NCBI GenBank assembly: GCA_026706075.1
Contig: JAPOZM010000087.1
Coordinates: 49,926-113,925, forward strand
Direction of reading: 5' to 3'
From: Gemmatimonadaceae bacterium
GTDB taxonomy: Bacteria > Latescibacterota > UBA2968 > UBA8231
Length of the DNA: 64,000 nucleotides
This document shows, piece after piece, positions 35,312 through 44,593 of the stretch. Made by a program: the position numbers and the translations under genes. Within the stretch, counting starts at the first letter, position 1. The number at the start of each line of letters is the position of its first letter. The notes below the pieces were generated by a model that was not told the origin of the DNA, made no database searches, and was given only the letters and a program-made list of their open reading frames with translations.

Positions 35312-37413
35312 CGGACGAGGGCGAGCCTGCGGGTCAGGACGGCATCGGCGGTGGTCAGGCGGTAGACGTAGACGCCGCTGGCCAGGGTCTCCGCGGGCTG
35401 CCAGGGGACGCTGTAGGGGCCGGGGGCCTGGACCTTGTCGACGAGGGTCCGGACCGGCTGGCCGAGGGTGTTGTAGATGACCAGGGAGACCGGGCCGGGG
35501 GCCGCGAGGGTGTAGGAGATCAGGGCGGAGCCGTTGAAGGGGTTCGGGTAGCTGGAGCGGAGGGTGGTGGAGAGGGGAGCGCTGGTTCCGGCGGATACCG
35601 CGGTCCGGCGGGACAGGTCCAGGGCCAGGGAGTGGCCCATGACATCAGGAGGCCAGACCTTGAGCCCAATTTGCCCCTCCCCTCTCCAGCCCCCCCCGGG
35701 GGGCACTCTCTCCGCGACCGACCCGTCAAGGTCGGCTCGGAAAGCAAACGACCCCCACGAGGGCCATTCACCGAAAGACGTCGGTGGATTGTACATGGAC
35801 ATCCAGTAGATCTTTCCGCCAGCCGGGTCCAGGGCCACGGCCCTGAAATCGTGGTACCAGAGATCACCCCAGAGATGCAAGAGATCCGGGTTGTCGATGT
35901 CACCGGAGAGATTCTCCACCTCCGTACCGTCCAAGTTGCAGCGACCGATCCCCGTTGGACCACCCCAGCCGCCTGTGGTCCATGTCCAATACACCTTCCC
36001 GCCGGCAACGTCCAGGGCGATTCCCTTTGGGGCCGACTCGACCGGATAATCCTCGACGTGAGTTCCATCCAGATCGGCTCGGCGGATCAGGGATCTTCCC
36101 TGCTCTGTCCAGTAGATGCGACGCGCCGGATCCACGGCCACTTTGTCTGGACCACTCAGTTCCGCAGCTATGTCCATCACATGGGAACCATCCAGGTCGG
36201 CCGACTGAATCTTCCCGGTCCCGGAATCCGCCCAGTAGAGTCTGCCTCCATCGAGGCAGATGCCCTTGGGGCTCTTCAATCCCCCCACGACGATCTCAAG
36301 GCCGGAGCCATCCATGCCTGCCCTCTGGAGAGAACCTGTCAGCAAGTCACTCCAGTAGATCCTCCCGTCCCCCGGGTCCAACGCCACGGAGTAAGGCGCC
36401 CTCACCATGGGGGCGAGGAGATCCTCGACGCCGGTGCCGTCGACATTGGCTCGATGAATGGTGCCTCGGGCGTCGGTCCAATAGATCTTGCGCCCCTGTA
36501 GATCGAGGTCGAAGCCAACGACCTCCCCCTGCTCCACAACATGCTCCCTCCCGGAACCGTCAAGGTTTGCCCGCAGGAGTGCTCCGTAGCGAGGCCAGTA
36601 GTAGCGGCCTTCTGTGACTGCCCAGTAGACTTTGCCCTCCTCGGGATCGAGGGCGATGGCTCCCGCAGAAACGTCCAGCCCCGGCAGGACAACTTCTACA
36701 TCTGAGCCGTCCGGGTTCGATCTCCGAATGACACCATCCGTTGTTGTCCAATAGAGCTTGTTTCCTGCCCAGTCCAATGCAACATCTGCAACATCAACAG
36801 GGTATGTTGCCGAGACAACCTCCTTGGCGCCAGAACCACTCAGATCAACACGGTAGATCCCTCCAGAGGCCAAGTAGATGAAGCCTCTCGCCGTATCCAA
36901 GGCCAGGGATGTGGCGGGCCACCTCTCCACGATCTCAGGATCGGAGCCATCCAGATTGGCTCGATAGATTTCCCCGAAGGTGTAGTCACCCGCATTGACG
37001 ATCCCCGCGCAGTAGACCCTTCCCCGCTCCAGGTCCAGGGCGATGTCGATCGTTACGATTCCACCCGACCAGGACCAGGACCGGAGTACGTTGTTGATCC
37101 CTTCGGTCTCTCCGGGCAGCGGTTCACTGTTCGAGCCATCCAGATCCGACCACTGGATCGTATTGCCCCTCTTGTCGACCCAGTAGATCTTCCGTCCAGA
37201 AGCATCGACCGCGATCTGGCCGGGGCGCCTCGTATCGGCGGTGATGATTCGCTGCGGGGTGCTGCCTTCCTGCCAGTTGGACCAAGAGATCCCGCCCGGG
37301 TCCGCCCAGTAGATCCTGTCCCCTCCGGTCTCGGCGAAGCCGGGGACCAGTCCTCGGAGGATCAGCGTCGCCAGGAAAACGGCTGCGATCCAGCAGCTAC
37401 GTGTGCTCGGCAC
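35308..37413 (-). CDS. Secreted YWTD/LDL-receptor-type beta-propeller protein with FlgD-type tail
   Basis: 701 residues. GTG 37413 is chosen because a strong GGAGGGAG site lies about 8 bases upstream and a good signal peptide follows (CWIAAVFLATLILRGLVPGFA). At least a dozen YWTD-like repeats (IYWADPG, IYWVDKRG, LYWTTTDG, VYWAVTEG, IYWTDARG, IYWSDLLTG, LYWADSGTG, IYWTEQGR, VYWTWTTG, IYWMSMYN), each paired with LDGS, form two six-bladed propellers. The tail (about 615-701) has SYPNPFNGSALISY, IYNTLGQPVRTL, GVYVYRLTTAD and terminal RLALVR. The central part of the gene is visibly lower in GC than the neighbours. The predicted role is extracellular binding; the ligand is unknown. Confidence 0.9.
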   Translation of the reverse strand: MPSTRSCWIAAVFLATLILRGLVPGFAETGGDRIYWADPGGISWSNWQEGSTPQRIITADTRRPGQIAVDASGRKIYWVDKRGNTIQWSDLDGSNSEPLPGETEGINNVLRSWSWSGGIVTIDIALDLERGRVYCAGIVNAGDYTFGEIYRANLDGSDPEIVERWPATSLALDTARGFIYLASGGIYRVDLSGSGAKEVVSATYPVDVADVALDWAGNKLYWTTTDGVIRRSNPDGSDVEVVLPGLDVSAGAIALDPEEGKVYWAVTEGRYYWPRYGALLRANLDGSGREHVVEQGEVVGFDLDLQGRKIYWTDARGTIHRANVDGTGVEDLLAPMVRAPYSVALDPGDGRIYWSDLLTGSLQRAGMDGSGLEIVVGGLKSPKGICLDGGRLYWADSGTGKIQSADLDGSHVMDIAAELSGPDKVAVDPARRIYWTEQGRSLIRRADLDGTHVEDYPVESAPKGIALDVAGGKVYWTWTTGGWGGPTGIGRCNLDGTEVENLSGDIDNPDLLHLWGDLWYHDFRAVALDPAGGKIYWMSMYNPPTSFGEWPSWGSFAFRADLDGSVAERVPPGGGWRGEGQIGLKVWPPDVMGHSLALDLSRRTAVSAGTSAPLSTTLRSSYPNPFNGSALISYTLAAPGPVSLVIYNTLGQPVRTLVDKVQAPGPYSVPWQPAETLASGVYVYRLTTADAVLTRRLALVR

Positions 37414-37537
37414 TCCTGCTCCCTCCGCGGAACACGACACTCGCCGGGGATCGGGCGTCACCAGACGCCGGGGTTGCGGAGAAGCCCCGGGCTCCCATTA
37501 TTCCGCCGCCGACGTTGACCCCAACCGGACTGGCACC

Positions 37538-38491
37538 ATGATACGTATCTCCGTCTGGCACGGCGACCTCTCCGACAGCTACCTGCGGCTGGTGACCCAG
37601 CTCGGCGCCGACTGCCTCGACTTCGGGCAGGGGAGCTTCTGGCCGGGGGTGAAAGAGCAGGGCTACCCGGACGCCGGGCAGGTGCGGGCCATCCGCCGCC
37701 GAGTCCGCGACTTCGGCCTCGACATCAACCGCGTGAGCCTGCCCGACATCACCGAGGAGTTCTTCTCCGGGGGCCCCGGCGCCGAGCGCGAGCTGGACAA
37801 CACCTGCCGGGCCCTGGAGGCCTTCGCCGAGGCCGGCGCGCCGATCGCACGGCAGCGGGTGGCGGGCGACACCTTCCCGTGGCTCATGAGCCGCTATCGC
37901 GCCGTGCACCGGGGCGGCTACCGCTCCCGCGGCGAGACCCTGGCGCGGGACCCCGAGCCGGCGCCCGACCGCGAGGCCCTGGACCGCTGGTGGGAGCGGT
38001 TCCTCGTCCTCTACGGGCGCCTCGTGCCGATCGCCGAGGAGCGCGGCATCCGCCTGGCCATGCACCCCTCGGACGTGCCCAACGTGGACACCCCCTTCGG
38101 CGGCCTGGGCTTCCACCGCATCATCGACGCCTTCCCGTCGCGGCAGGTGGGCTACCTCTACTGCTGCGGCACCCGCGCCCAGGCCGGCGGCGGCCCCCTC
38201 GTGCTCGACGAGATCCACAACTACGGCCGCAAGGGCCGCCTCTTCACCCTGCACATGCGCAACGTCCGCGGCTCCCTGGCCACGGCGGGCGCCTTCGAGG
38301 AGACCCTGCTCGACGACGGCGACATCAACATGTTCAAGGTCCTCCTCGAGCTGCGCCGGGTCGGCTTCGACGGCTGCATCAACCCCGACCACATCCCCCG
38401 CGTGGAGGGGGACGGCGAGGGCGTGCACCAGGGCCTGGCCTACTCCATCGGCTACCTGCGCGCCCTGCTGGCCGCGCTCGCCGCTTCCTGA
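37538..38491 (+). CDS. Mannonate dehydratase (UxuA)-like TIM-barrel protein
   Basis: 317 residues. The C-terminal half matches UxuA-type xylose-isomerase-like barrels: RLAMHPSDVPN, GYLYCCGTRAQAGG, LFTLHMRNVRGS, EETLLDDGDINMFKVLLELRRVGFDGCINPDHIPRVEGD, with the His, Cys and Asp residues that hold the metal. True UxuA converts mannonate to 2-keto-3-deoxygluconate in glucuronate breakdown; this copy is somewhat shorter (UxuA is about 350-390), so it may act on a related sugar acid. The ATG at 37538 lies in a divergent region with the YWTD gene. The following two genes are in the same direction with 19-bp and overlapping junctions. Confidence 0.82.
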   Translation: MIRISVWHGDLSDSYLRLVTQLGADCLDFGQGSFWPGVKEQGYPDAGQVRAIRRRVRDFGLDINRVSLPDITEEFFSGGPGAERELDNTCRALEAFAEAGAPIARQRVAGDTFPWLMSRYRAVHRGGYRSRGETLARDPEPAPDREALDRWWERFLVLYGRLVPIAEERGIRLAMHPSDVPNVDTPFGGLGFHRIIDAFPSRQVGYLYCCGTRAQAGGGPLVLDEIHNYGRKGRLFTLHMRNVRGSLATAGAFEETLLDDGDINMFKVLLELRRVGFDGCINPDHIPRVEGDGEGVHQGLAYSIGYLRALLAALAAS

Positions 38492-38510
38492 CACCAAGAG
38501 AGGACCGCCC

Positions 38511-39737
38511 GTGAGCGAAGGCACCGAGAGCCCCAAGATCGCCGCTGTCGTCACCGAGTACCGGCCGCGGTCCCACGCCGACGTCATCGTCGGCAAGTAC
38601 CTGCGCGGCTTCCCCACCGACGACGGGTTCGTCGAGCCGCGCTCGCGGATCGTCTCCCTCTACATGGACCAGGTGGCGGAGAACGACATCGGCCTGGCCA
38701 CGGCCGAGGCCTTCGGCGTGCCCGTGAGCCGCAGCATCGTCCAGGCCCTGACCCTCGGCACCGGCGAGCTGGCCGTGGACGGGGTCCTGCTCATCGGCGA
38801 GCACGGCGACTACGCCTTCAACGAGAAGGAGCAGCACCTCTACCCCCGGCGGCACTTCATGGAGCAGATCACGGGGGTGTTCTCCACCAGCGGCCGGGCG
38901 GCGCCGGTCTTCAACGACAAGCACCTGTCGTGGCGCTGGCAGGACGCCCTGTGGATGCGCGACCGCGCCGCCGAGCTGGGGGCGCCGTTCATGGCCGGAT
39001 CCTCCCTGCCCGTCTGCTGGCGCGACCCCTTCCTCGAGCACGAGCTCGACGCGCCGCTGCGGGAGGCGGTGGCCGTGGGCTTCTCCGGCCTCGACATCTA
39101 CGGCTTCCACACCCTCGAGGTGCTGCAGTGCATGGCCGAGCGCCGCGCCGGCGGCGAGAGCGGGGTCGCCGCCGTCACCTGCGTGGAGGGCGAGGCGGCC
39201 TGGGCCCACGGCCGCGGCGAGGGCGCCTGGTGGCGGGAGCTGGCCGGGGCGGCGTGCGCCACCGTGGACCAGAGCGGACGGAAGAAGGAGGGCGAGATGG
39301 AGGACCACTGCGAGAACCCCGCCCTCTTTCTATTGGAGTACCGCGACGGCTTCCGCGGCGCCGTGGTCATGCTCAACGGCTATCTCTCGGAGCTGGCCTA
39401 CGCCTCGAGGCGCACCGGCGGCGGGGTGGAGGCGACCTGGTTCAAGTGCCAGGGCCACGGCGGCTCGGAGGGCGCCTACGCTCACTTCAGCTACCTGGGC
39501 CTCAACGTGGAGGAGATGTTCCTCAGCGGCCGGCCCCAGTACCCCGTGGAGCGCACCCTGCTCACCAGCGGAGTGCTTGAGGCGGCCCTGACCTCTCGAT
39601 ACGAGGGCCACGTCCGCCTCGAGACTCCCTGGCTCGACGTGGCCTACCAATCCTTCGACGAGCTGCGCTGGCGGCCCACCGCGCCCTCGCCCGGCGGCGC
39701 CTGCCTCGACCCGTGGCCGCCGGAGGGCTCGCCGTGA
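38511..39737 (+). CDS. Conserved protein of unknown function in a sugar-acid operon
   Basis: 408 residues, no signal peptide or membrane segment. I do not recognise the family with certainty. The N-terminus (KIAAVVTEYRPRSHADVIVGKYL) resembles a Rossmann-type first strand and helix. Later parts include VLLIGEHGDYAFNEKEQHLYPRRHF, SVYDKH-like VFNDKHLSW and LRETPWLDVAYQSF-like C-terminal strands. Proteins of this kind are frequent in planctomycetes and Latescibacterota next to dehydrogenases and sugar isomerases, which fits its position between the UxuA-like gene and a TIM-barrel isomerase. GTG start with AGAGAGGA upstream; its stop overlaps the next GTG start. Confidence 0.75.
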   Translation: MSEGTESPKIAAVVTEYRPRSHADVIVGKYLRGFPTDDGFVEPRSRIVSLYMDQVAENDIGLATAEAFGVPVSRSIVQALTLGTGELAVDGVLLIGEHGDYAFNEKEQHLYPRRHFMEQITGVFSTSGRAAPVFNDKHLSWRWQDALWMRDRAAELGAPFMAGSSLPVCWRDPFLEHELDAPLREAVAVGFSGLDIYGFHTLEVLQCMAERRAGGESGVAAVTCVEGEAAWAHGRGEGAWWRELAGAACATVDQSGRKKEGEMEDHCENPALFLLEYRDGFRGAVVMLNGYLSELAYASRRTGGGVEATWFKCQGHGGSEGAYAHFSYLGLNVEEMFLSGRPQYPVERTLLTSGVLEAALTSRYEGHVRLETPWLDVAYQSFDELRWRPTAPSPGGACLDPWPPEGSP

Positions 39738-40564
39738 GGGGCCCGGTCACCATCACCGGCTTCGCCGACGAGATCGCCGCCGACGGCGGGGAGCAGATCG
39801 ACGGCCTGCTGGCGGCCGGGGTGCGCCACGTGGAGGTCCGGGCCCTCGGCGGGACCAACGTCCTGGACCTGTCCGACGACGAGACCGCGGCCTTCCGCCG
39901 CCGGCTGGAGGACGCCGGCATCGCCGTGTCGAGCGTGGGCTCGCCCATCGGCAAGACGCCGATCCGCTCCGACCTGGAGGCCCATTTCGCCCGCTTCCGG
40001 ATCGCCCTGCGCCGCGCCGACCAGCTCGGCTGCCGCTTCGTGCGCGTCTTCTCCTTCCGCCACGAGGGCGAGGAGGCGGAGCAGGTACGCGGCGAGGTCC
40101 TCGGCCAGATGCGGCGCATGACGGACGCCGCGGCCGAGGCCGGAATCACCCTGGTCCTCGAGAACGAGAGCAGGATCTACGGCGACGTGCCGGAGCGCTG
40201 CGCCGACCTGATCGAGTCGGTGGGCAGCCCTCACCTGCGCGGCCTCGTCGACCCGGCGAACTTCGTCACCTGCGGCTGCGATCCGCTGCAGGCCTGGGAG
40301 CGGCTGGCCGACCACGTGGTCTGGTTCCACATCAAGGACAAGGTCGCCGCCAGCGACCGCGTGGTCCCCGCCGGACACGGCGACGGCGAGGTGGAAGCGA
40401 TCCTCGGAGACGCCCTCGACCGCGGCTTCAGCGGCTTCCTGTCGATCGAGCCCCACCTGAGGGCGAACGACCCCGACTTCGGGGGCACCGGCGCCGAGCG
40501 CTTCGCCATTGCCACGGCGGCCCTGCGCCGGGTGCTCGACCGGCTCGGAGCGCGGGAGGCCTGA
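39734..40564 (+). CDS. Sugar phosphate isomerase/epimerase (AP endonuclease 2-type TIM barrel)
   Basis: 276 residues. The barrel has the metal-binding layout of this family: GFADEIAADGGEQIDGLLAAGVRHVEVR, the strand CRFVRVFSF, Glu in TLVLENES (metal ligand), VDPANFVTCG, WFHIKDK (His) and LSIEPH near the C-terminus (Glu and His). It would isomerise or epimerise a keto-sugar or hydroxypyruvate. The GTG at 39734 overlaps the previous stop, so translation is coupled. Together with the UxuA-like protein and the gluconolactonase it suggests uronic or aldonic acid use. Exact substrate unknown. Confidence 0.85.
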   Translation: MRGPVTITGFADEIAADGGEQIDGLLAAGVRHVEVRALGGTNVLDLSDDETAAFRRRLEDAGIAVSSVGSPIGKTPIRSDLEAHFARFRIALRRADQLGCRFVRVFSFRHEGEEAEQVRGEVLGQMRRMTDAAAEAGITLVLENESRIYGDVPERCADLIESVGSPHLRGLVDPANFVTCGCDPLQAWERLADHVVWFHIKDKVAASDRVVPAGHGDGEVEAILGDALDRGFSGFLSIEPHLRANDPDFGGTGAERFAIATAALRRVLDRLGAREA

Positions 40565-40628
40565 TGCCTCGCCGCCGCGGGGGACCGCAGCCGCCCTCGG
40601 GGATGGCCGCATCCGCTCGGCAGCATTT

Positions 40629-40772
40629 CCGGACGGCGGATCCACCGCCGGGCGCCGGCCCCGATGCGCGCCGCCGGGGATCGCCGCCAGACCTCCGGCA
40701 CCGCCGCCCCTGCTCTTCAACATCCGCCGGACGGCGGGTTCACCGCCCAGGCGCCGGCCCCGATGCGCGCCG
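40629..40772. repeat. Two 45-46-bp direct repeats with 98-bp period upstream of the gluconolactonase gene
   Basis: Copy 1 (40629-40673) and copy 2 (40727-40772) share CCGGACGGCGG, a CACCGCC core and GGCGCCGGCCCCGATGCGCG with only a few differences. The second copy ends just before the AAGGAG ribosome site (40777-40782). The whole 226-bp gap between the two genes holds this repeat and no convincing gene. It could be regulatory or a degenerated tandem duplication. Confidence 0.6.
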
Positions 40773-40790
40773 GCTCAAGGAGTCTTCCTC

Positions 40791-41906
40791 ATGACACGAT
40801 CACTACTCGCCAGAACATCCCTGCTCGCGGGGCTGCTCGCCCTCGCCGCTCCCGACGCCTTTGCGCAGGAAACCCTCTCAAGAAACCCGGACATGCTTGA
40901 CGCCCGGACCAGTATGGACCTCTACGCAGGAGACCCGGACATCCTGCTCGCCGAGGCCCGTCTCGAGGTCCTCTACGACGGCGCCTTCTTCAGCGAAGGG
41001 CCGGCGGTGGCCCCCGACGGCCGGGTCTACTTCAGCGACATCACCTTCACCCACGTCTCCGGCGACCCGCCCCAGGCCGGTCACATCATGCGCTACGACC
41101 CGGAGACCGGCCGCACCGAGGTCTTCCGCTCGCCGAGCGGCATGTCCAACGGTCTGAAGTTCGACGCCCGGGGGCGGCTGGTGGCCTGCGAGGGCGCCGA
41201 CCACGGCGGCCGCCGGGTGACGCGCACCGACATGGCCACCGGTAAGTCGGTGATCCTCGCCAGCCACTACAACGGCTACCGCCTGAACGCACCCAACGAC
41301 CTCTCCATCGACGAGAAGGGCCGCATCTACTTCTCCGACCCCAAGTACCTCGGCCACGAGCCGATGGAGCAGGAGGTCTTCGGCGTCTACCGCATCGACC
41401 CCGATGGCTCGATCACGCGCATCATCACCGACGCCGGCAAGCCCAACGGCGTCGCCGTGTCGCCGGACCAGAAGAGCCTCTACGTCGTCTCCAACGACAA
41501 CGGCAGCCCCGCCTTCGACCGCTTTCCGCCGGGCACCCCGCCGCCGCCCAAGGGCCGCATGGCGCTGCTGGCCTACGACCTGGCCGAGGACGGCTCCGCC
41601 ACCTTCCGCGAGGTGCTGGTCGACTACGCTCCCCAGGACGGCCCCGACGGCCTGGTCTGCGACGTCGAGGGCAACCTCTACGTGGCGGTGCGCGACATGA
41701 CCCGCCCCGGGATCTACGTCTACTCGCCCGAGGGCAGGGAACGGGCCTGGATCCCGACGCCGACCCTGCCCACCAACGTCGGCTTCGGCCGCGGCGATCG
41801 GTCACGCACGCTCTACGTGACCTACGGGGACCGGTCCCAGGGAGAGGCCTCGGTGCTGGCGAAGATCGAGGTGATGAAGGAGGGGTACCAGCTGCCGGAG
41901 GAGTAG
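40791..41906 (+). CDS. SMP-30/gluconolactonase-family protein, exported
   Basis: 371 residues with a signal peptide (LLARTSLLAGLLALAAPDAFA). The six-bladed SMP-30/gluconolactonase propeller is evident: EGPAVAPDGRVYFSDITF, GMSNGLKFDARGRLVACEG (the metal ligand Asn/Glu area), LNAPNDLSIDEKGRIYFSDP (Asn), GKPNGVAVSPDQKSLYV (Asn), and GPDGLVCDVEGNLYVA (Asp). It hydrolyses lactones such as glucono-1,5-lactone with Ca or Zn; here in the periplasm. A good AAGGAG site precedes the ATG. It is separated by 226 bp with repeats from the isomerase gene, so it may have its own promoter. Confidence 0.92.
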   Translation: MTRSLLARTSLLAGLLALAAPDAFAQETLSRNPDMLDARTSMDLYAGDPDILLAEARLEVLYDGAFFSEGPAVAPDGRVYFSDITFTHVSGDPPQAGHIMRYDPETGRTEVFRSPSGMSNGLKFDARGRLVACEGADHGGRRVTRTDMATGKSVILASHYNGYRLNAPNDLSIDEKGRIYFSDPKYLGHEPMEQEVFGVYRIDPDGSITRIITDAGKPNGVAVSPDQKSLYVVSNDNGSPAFDRFPPGTPPPPKGRMALLAYDLAEDGSATFREVLVDYAPQDGPDGLVCDVEGNLYVAVRDMTRPGIYVYSPEGRERAWIPTPTLPTNVGFGRGDRSRTLYVTYGDRSQGEASVLAKIEVMKEGYQLPEE

Positions 41907-41980
41907 CGGCGGGCGGGCGGGGACTCAGGCCGGGGTCTGCAGCCGCGCACGGGGCAATCCCGCCGTGCGGGGGCGTCGCG

Positions 41981-42019
41981 TCTTTACAAAAAAGGATCTC
42001 GATTCCTATTTTGTAAAGA
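41981..42019. promoter_or_regulatory. 39-bp near-perfect palindrome abutting the AAA-ATPase start codon
   Basis: TCTTTACAAAA (41981-41991) is the exact inverse of TTTTGTAAAGA (42009-42019); the 17 bases between also pair partly (AAGGA and TCCTA). The site ends one base before the ATG at 42020, so it overlaps where the ribosome would bind. It is the most AT-rich stretch in this area. Likely an operator for a dimeric repressor or a target of the ATPase's own regulation. Confidence 0.7.
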
Positions 42020-43189
42020 ATGCGCGTTCGACGTCATCTCGGCCATCACCTCGAGAAGCTGGCCCGCCTCTACCCGATCCTCTCGGTCTCCGGACCGCGC
42101 CAGTCGGGCAAGACCACCCTTGTGCGCGGCGTCTTCCCCGGTTACGCCTACGTCAATCTTGAGCGGCTCGACGATCGTTCCGCCGCGGAGGAAGATCCGC
42201 GCCGTTTCCTGGACCAATACGGGGACCGGGGGCTGATCATCGACGAGGCGCAGAAGGTGCCGGCCCTGTTCTCCTACCTGCAGGTCCTGGTGGACGAGCG
42301 CGGCACCATGGGGCAGTTCGTCCTCACCGGCTCGCAGAACTTCCTGCTCATGGAGCAGGTCGGCCAATCCCTGGCCGGCCGCGTGGCACCCATGACGCTG
42401 CTGCCCTTCTCCCGGCAGGAGCTGGCAGCCGGCGCCCCCGCCAGCCTGGACGAGAGCCTGTTCAAAGGGGGTTACCCGGTCCTCTACGACCGCGGCATCG
42501 ACCCTCCGGACTACTACCCTGCCTACATCCAGACCTACGTCGAGCGCGACGTGAGGAGCCTGCGCAACATCGGCGACCTGGGCGCCTTCCAGCGCTTCCT
42601 GATGGCCTGCGCCGGACGGGTCGGACAGTTGCTCGACCTGAGCGGCCTCGGCAACGACCTGGGGATCAACTACAAGACGGTGCGCGCCTGGATCTCGGTC
42701 CTCGAAGCCAGCTACATCGCCTTCCTGCTGCCCCCGCACCACGAGAATTTCTCCAAGCGCCTCATCAAGTCGCCCAAGCTCTACTTCCACGACACGGGCC
42801 TGCTCTGCTCGCTCCTGCGTCTGGAGTCCGCCGCACAGCTCGCCACCCACTACCTGCGCGGGGCGATCTTCGAGAACTGGGTCATCTCCGAGATCATCAA
42901 GGAGCACGTCAACGTGGGGCGCCGTCCCGACCTCCGCTTCTGGCGGGACAACACCGGCAACGAGCTGGACCTGCTCTACGAACGGGGCGGCCGGCGACAG
43001 GTGGTGGAGATCAAGGCGGGGACGACCCTGGGGACGGACCAGTTCAAGGGCCTGCGCTACTACCGGAAGCTGGCAGCGGGTCTGCCGGTGGAGCAGGACT
43101 ACTACCTCGTCTATGGAGGCGAGGAGCGCCAGGACCGCGCCCACGGCGCCGTCCTGGGATGGCGGGACATCGGGACGCTGGTGGAGTAG
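42020..43189 (+). CDS. AAA-family ATPase with DUF4143 C-terminal domain
   Basis: 389 residues. Walker A GPRQSGKTT at 25-33, Walker B LIIDE at 72-76, sensor region QFVLTGSQNFLLMEQ, then GGYPVLYD and TYVERDVRSLRNIGD which link to a DUF4143 nuclease-like domain (WRDNTGNELDLLYERGGRRQVVEIKAG near 320-345, reminiscent of a D...ExK core). This widespread family has no settled function; links to defence, toxin-like behaviour or mobile DNA have been suggested. The start codon directly follows the palindrome, leaving no usual ribosome site, so the mRNA may be leaderless or the site hidden. It is convergent with the LarA-like gene (12 bp). Confidence 0.9.
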   Translation: MRVRRHLGHHLEKLARLYPILSVSGPRQSGKTTLVRGVFPGYAYVNLERLDDRSAAEEDPRRFLDQYGDRGLIIDEAQKVPALFSYLQVLVDERGTMGQFVLTGSQNFLLMEQVGQSLAGRVAPMTLLPFSRQELAAGAPASLDESLFKGGYPVLYDRGIDPPDYYPAYIQTYVERDVRSLRNIGDLGAFQRFLMACAGRVGQLLDLSGLGNDLGINYKTVRAWISVLEASYIAFLLPPHHENFSKRLIKSPKLYFHDTGLLCSLLRLESAAQLATHYLRGAIFENWVISEIIKEHVNVGRRPDLRFWRDNTGNELDLLYERGGRRQVVEIKAGTTLGTDQFKGLRYYRKLAAGLPVEQDYYLVYGGEERQDRAHGAVLGWRDIGTLVE

Positions 43190-43201
43190 CCGGAGAGTTC
43201 T

Positions 43202-44593
43202 CTACCCCGGGATCTGCAGCGGTGCGCAGGGCAGCACGGCCACCCGCAGATTGTCCGCGGGAAGATCCGCGGCCAGGGCATCCCACGACCGGTAGAGCCC
43301 CGCCTTCGGAAACTGGATCCGCCGCTTCCACTCCGGGAAGCCCTCCGAGCAAAGCACCAGCGGACCCCGCCGGGCCATGACCCGCTTGGCCGCGGTGTTG
43401 CGGCGGATCGTGCCCCTCACCTCCTCGTAGGCGCGGTAGCTGACGTCGGTGCGCTGCGCCTCGCGGCGCAGCCGCCGGTGGCCCAGGTCGCGCAAGGGGG
43501 CCAGCCCGAGGAGGGCTCCCACCAGACCGGGGCAACAGCCGTCGGTGCGCGCCTGGCTGATGGCGCCGCAGAGCATGTTCAGCACCGAGGCCTTCTGAAA
43601 CTCGCTCCAGCCGTGGTAGGCGATGCCGTCGCAGGCGGCGTCGTGGAGGACCAGCCGCGCCTTGGGGAAGACCCGCCGCGGCCACTGGGACTTGGAGACC
43701 TGCACGGGATCGGCGTCGAGGGGGTAGGCGTTGGCGATGACCAGGTCGGCCTCCCGCCGCAGTTCCTCCGGGATCCCGGTGCGGTAGATGCGTCTGGCCC
43801 GCTCCACGGCGGCGGCGTGGGCGGCGGCCGGCTCTCCGGCGGAGGCGGCGGCGATCTGCCGCCGGGAGTTGACCACCACGTTCACGGAGAAATCAAGGCC
43901 GGCGCGCCCGGCGAAAGCCTCGATCACCTCGCGGGCGTCCGGGCCGCGCGTGGCCGGCTCGGTGCCGCCCCGGGGACGCTTGGCCTCGAAGCTGTGCAGC
44001 TCGGCGATGCTGAGGATCCCGGCGCACCCGGGCAGCAGGATCTTGCATCCGCCGCTGAAGCCGGTCATGGTGTGGGGCAGGACGCAGCTGACGCCGATGA
44101 CGAGGCCGGCGTCCACCACCCGGCCGTTGACGATGACCGGCATGCCGGAGGGCAGCCGCCCGAGTTCGCGCAGGTCCGGGCCGAAGGCGTCGTGGCAGTG
44201 GACGGGATAGCGGCGGCAGACCTCGGCCCCCAGCTTGCGCTCCTTCTCCTCGTCCGTGAGCGGCCGGTGGGAGCCGGTGGCCACCAGGAAGGAGATGCCT
44301 CCCTCGGGCACCCCCGCCTCGGCCAGGGTCCGCAGCAGGTGGGGCACGATGCGGTGGGCCGGCGTCGGCCGGCCGAGGTCGTCGACGACGATCAGCGCCG
44401 TCCCCTTGCCGCGGGCGGCTTCTTCCAGGGGCGGGCCGGCGGTGGGCTCGCGCAGGGCCCGGACCAGCTCCTCCTCGCCCAGCTCGGGGGCGTCCGCCGG
44501 CGGCAGGACGTCGACGCTCCAGGCGTCGGGCACGGCCAGCTCGACGTCGGTGTCGCCGTGCCAGGCGCGGGAGCGCAGGGAGATCCTTGCCAT
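43202..44593 (-). CDS. LarA-like nickel-dependent racemase family protein (DUF2088)
   Basis: 463 residues. The LarA signatures are present: ALIVVDDLGRPTP, FLVATGSHRPLTDEE, GVSCVLPHTMTGFSGGCKILLPG (the Lys that carries the nickel-pincer cofactor lies in this segment), and YPLDADPVQVSKSQ. LarA racemises lactate, and relatives act on other 2-hydroxy acids such as malate, phenyllactate or gluconate. No larB, larC or larE maturation genes are nearby. It is divergent from the HemL-like operon. The start MARISLRS at 44593 is chosen because upstream residues are low-complexity. Substrate unknown; sugar acids would match the locus at 37-42 kb. Confidence 0.87.
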   Translation of the reverse strand: MARISLRSRAWHGDTDVELAVPDAWSVDVLPPADAPELGEEELVRALREPTAGPPLEEAARGKGTALIVVDDLGRPTPAHRIVPHLLRTLAEAGVPEGGISFLVATGSHRPLTDEEKERKLGAEVCRRYPVHCHDAFGPDLRELGRLPSGMPVIVNGRVVDAGLVIGVSCVLPHTMTGFSGGCKILLPGCAGILSIAELHSFEAKRPRGGTEPATRGPDAREVIEAFAGRAGLDFSVNVVVNSRRQIAAASAGEPAAAHAAAVERARRIYRTGIPEELRREADLVIANAYPLDADPVQVSKSQWPRRVFPKARLVLHDAACDGIAYHGWSEFQKASVLNMLCGAISQARTDGCCPGLVGALLGLAPLRDLGHRRLRREAQRTDVSYRAYEEVRGTIRRNTAAKRVMARRGPLVLCSEGFPEWKRRIQFPKAGLYRSWDALAADLPADNLRVAVLPCAPLQIPG

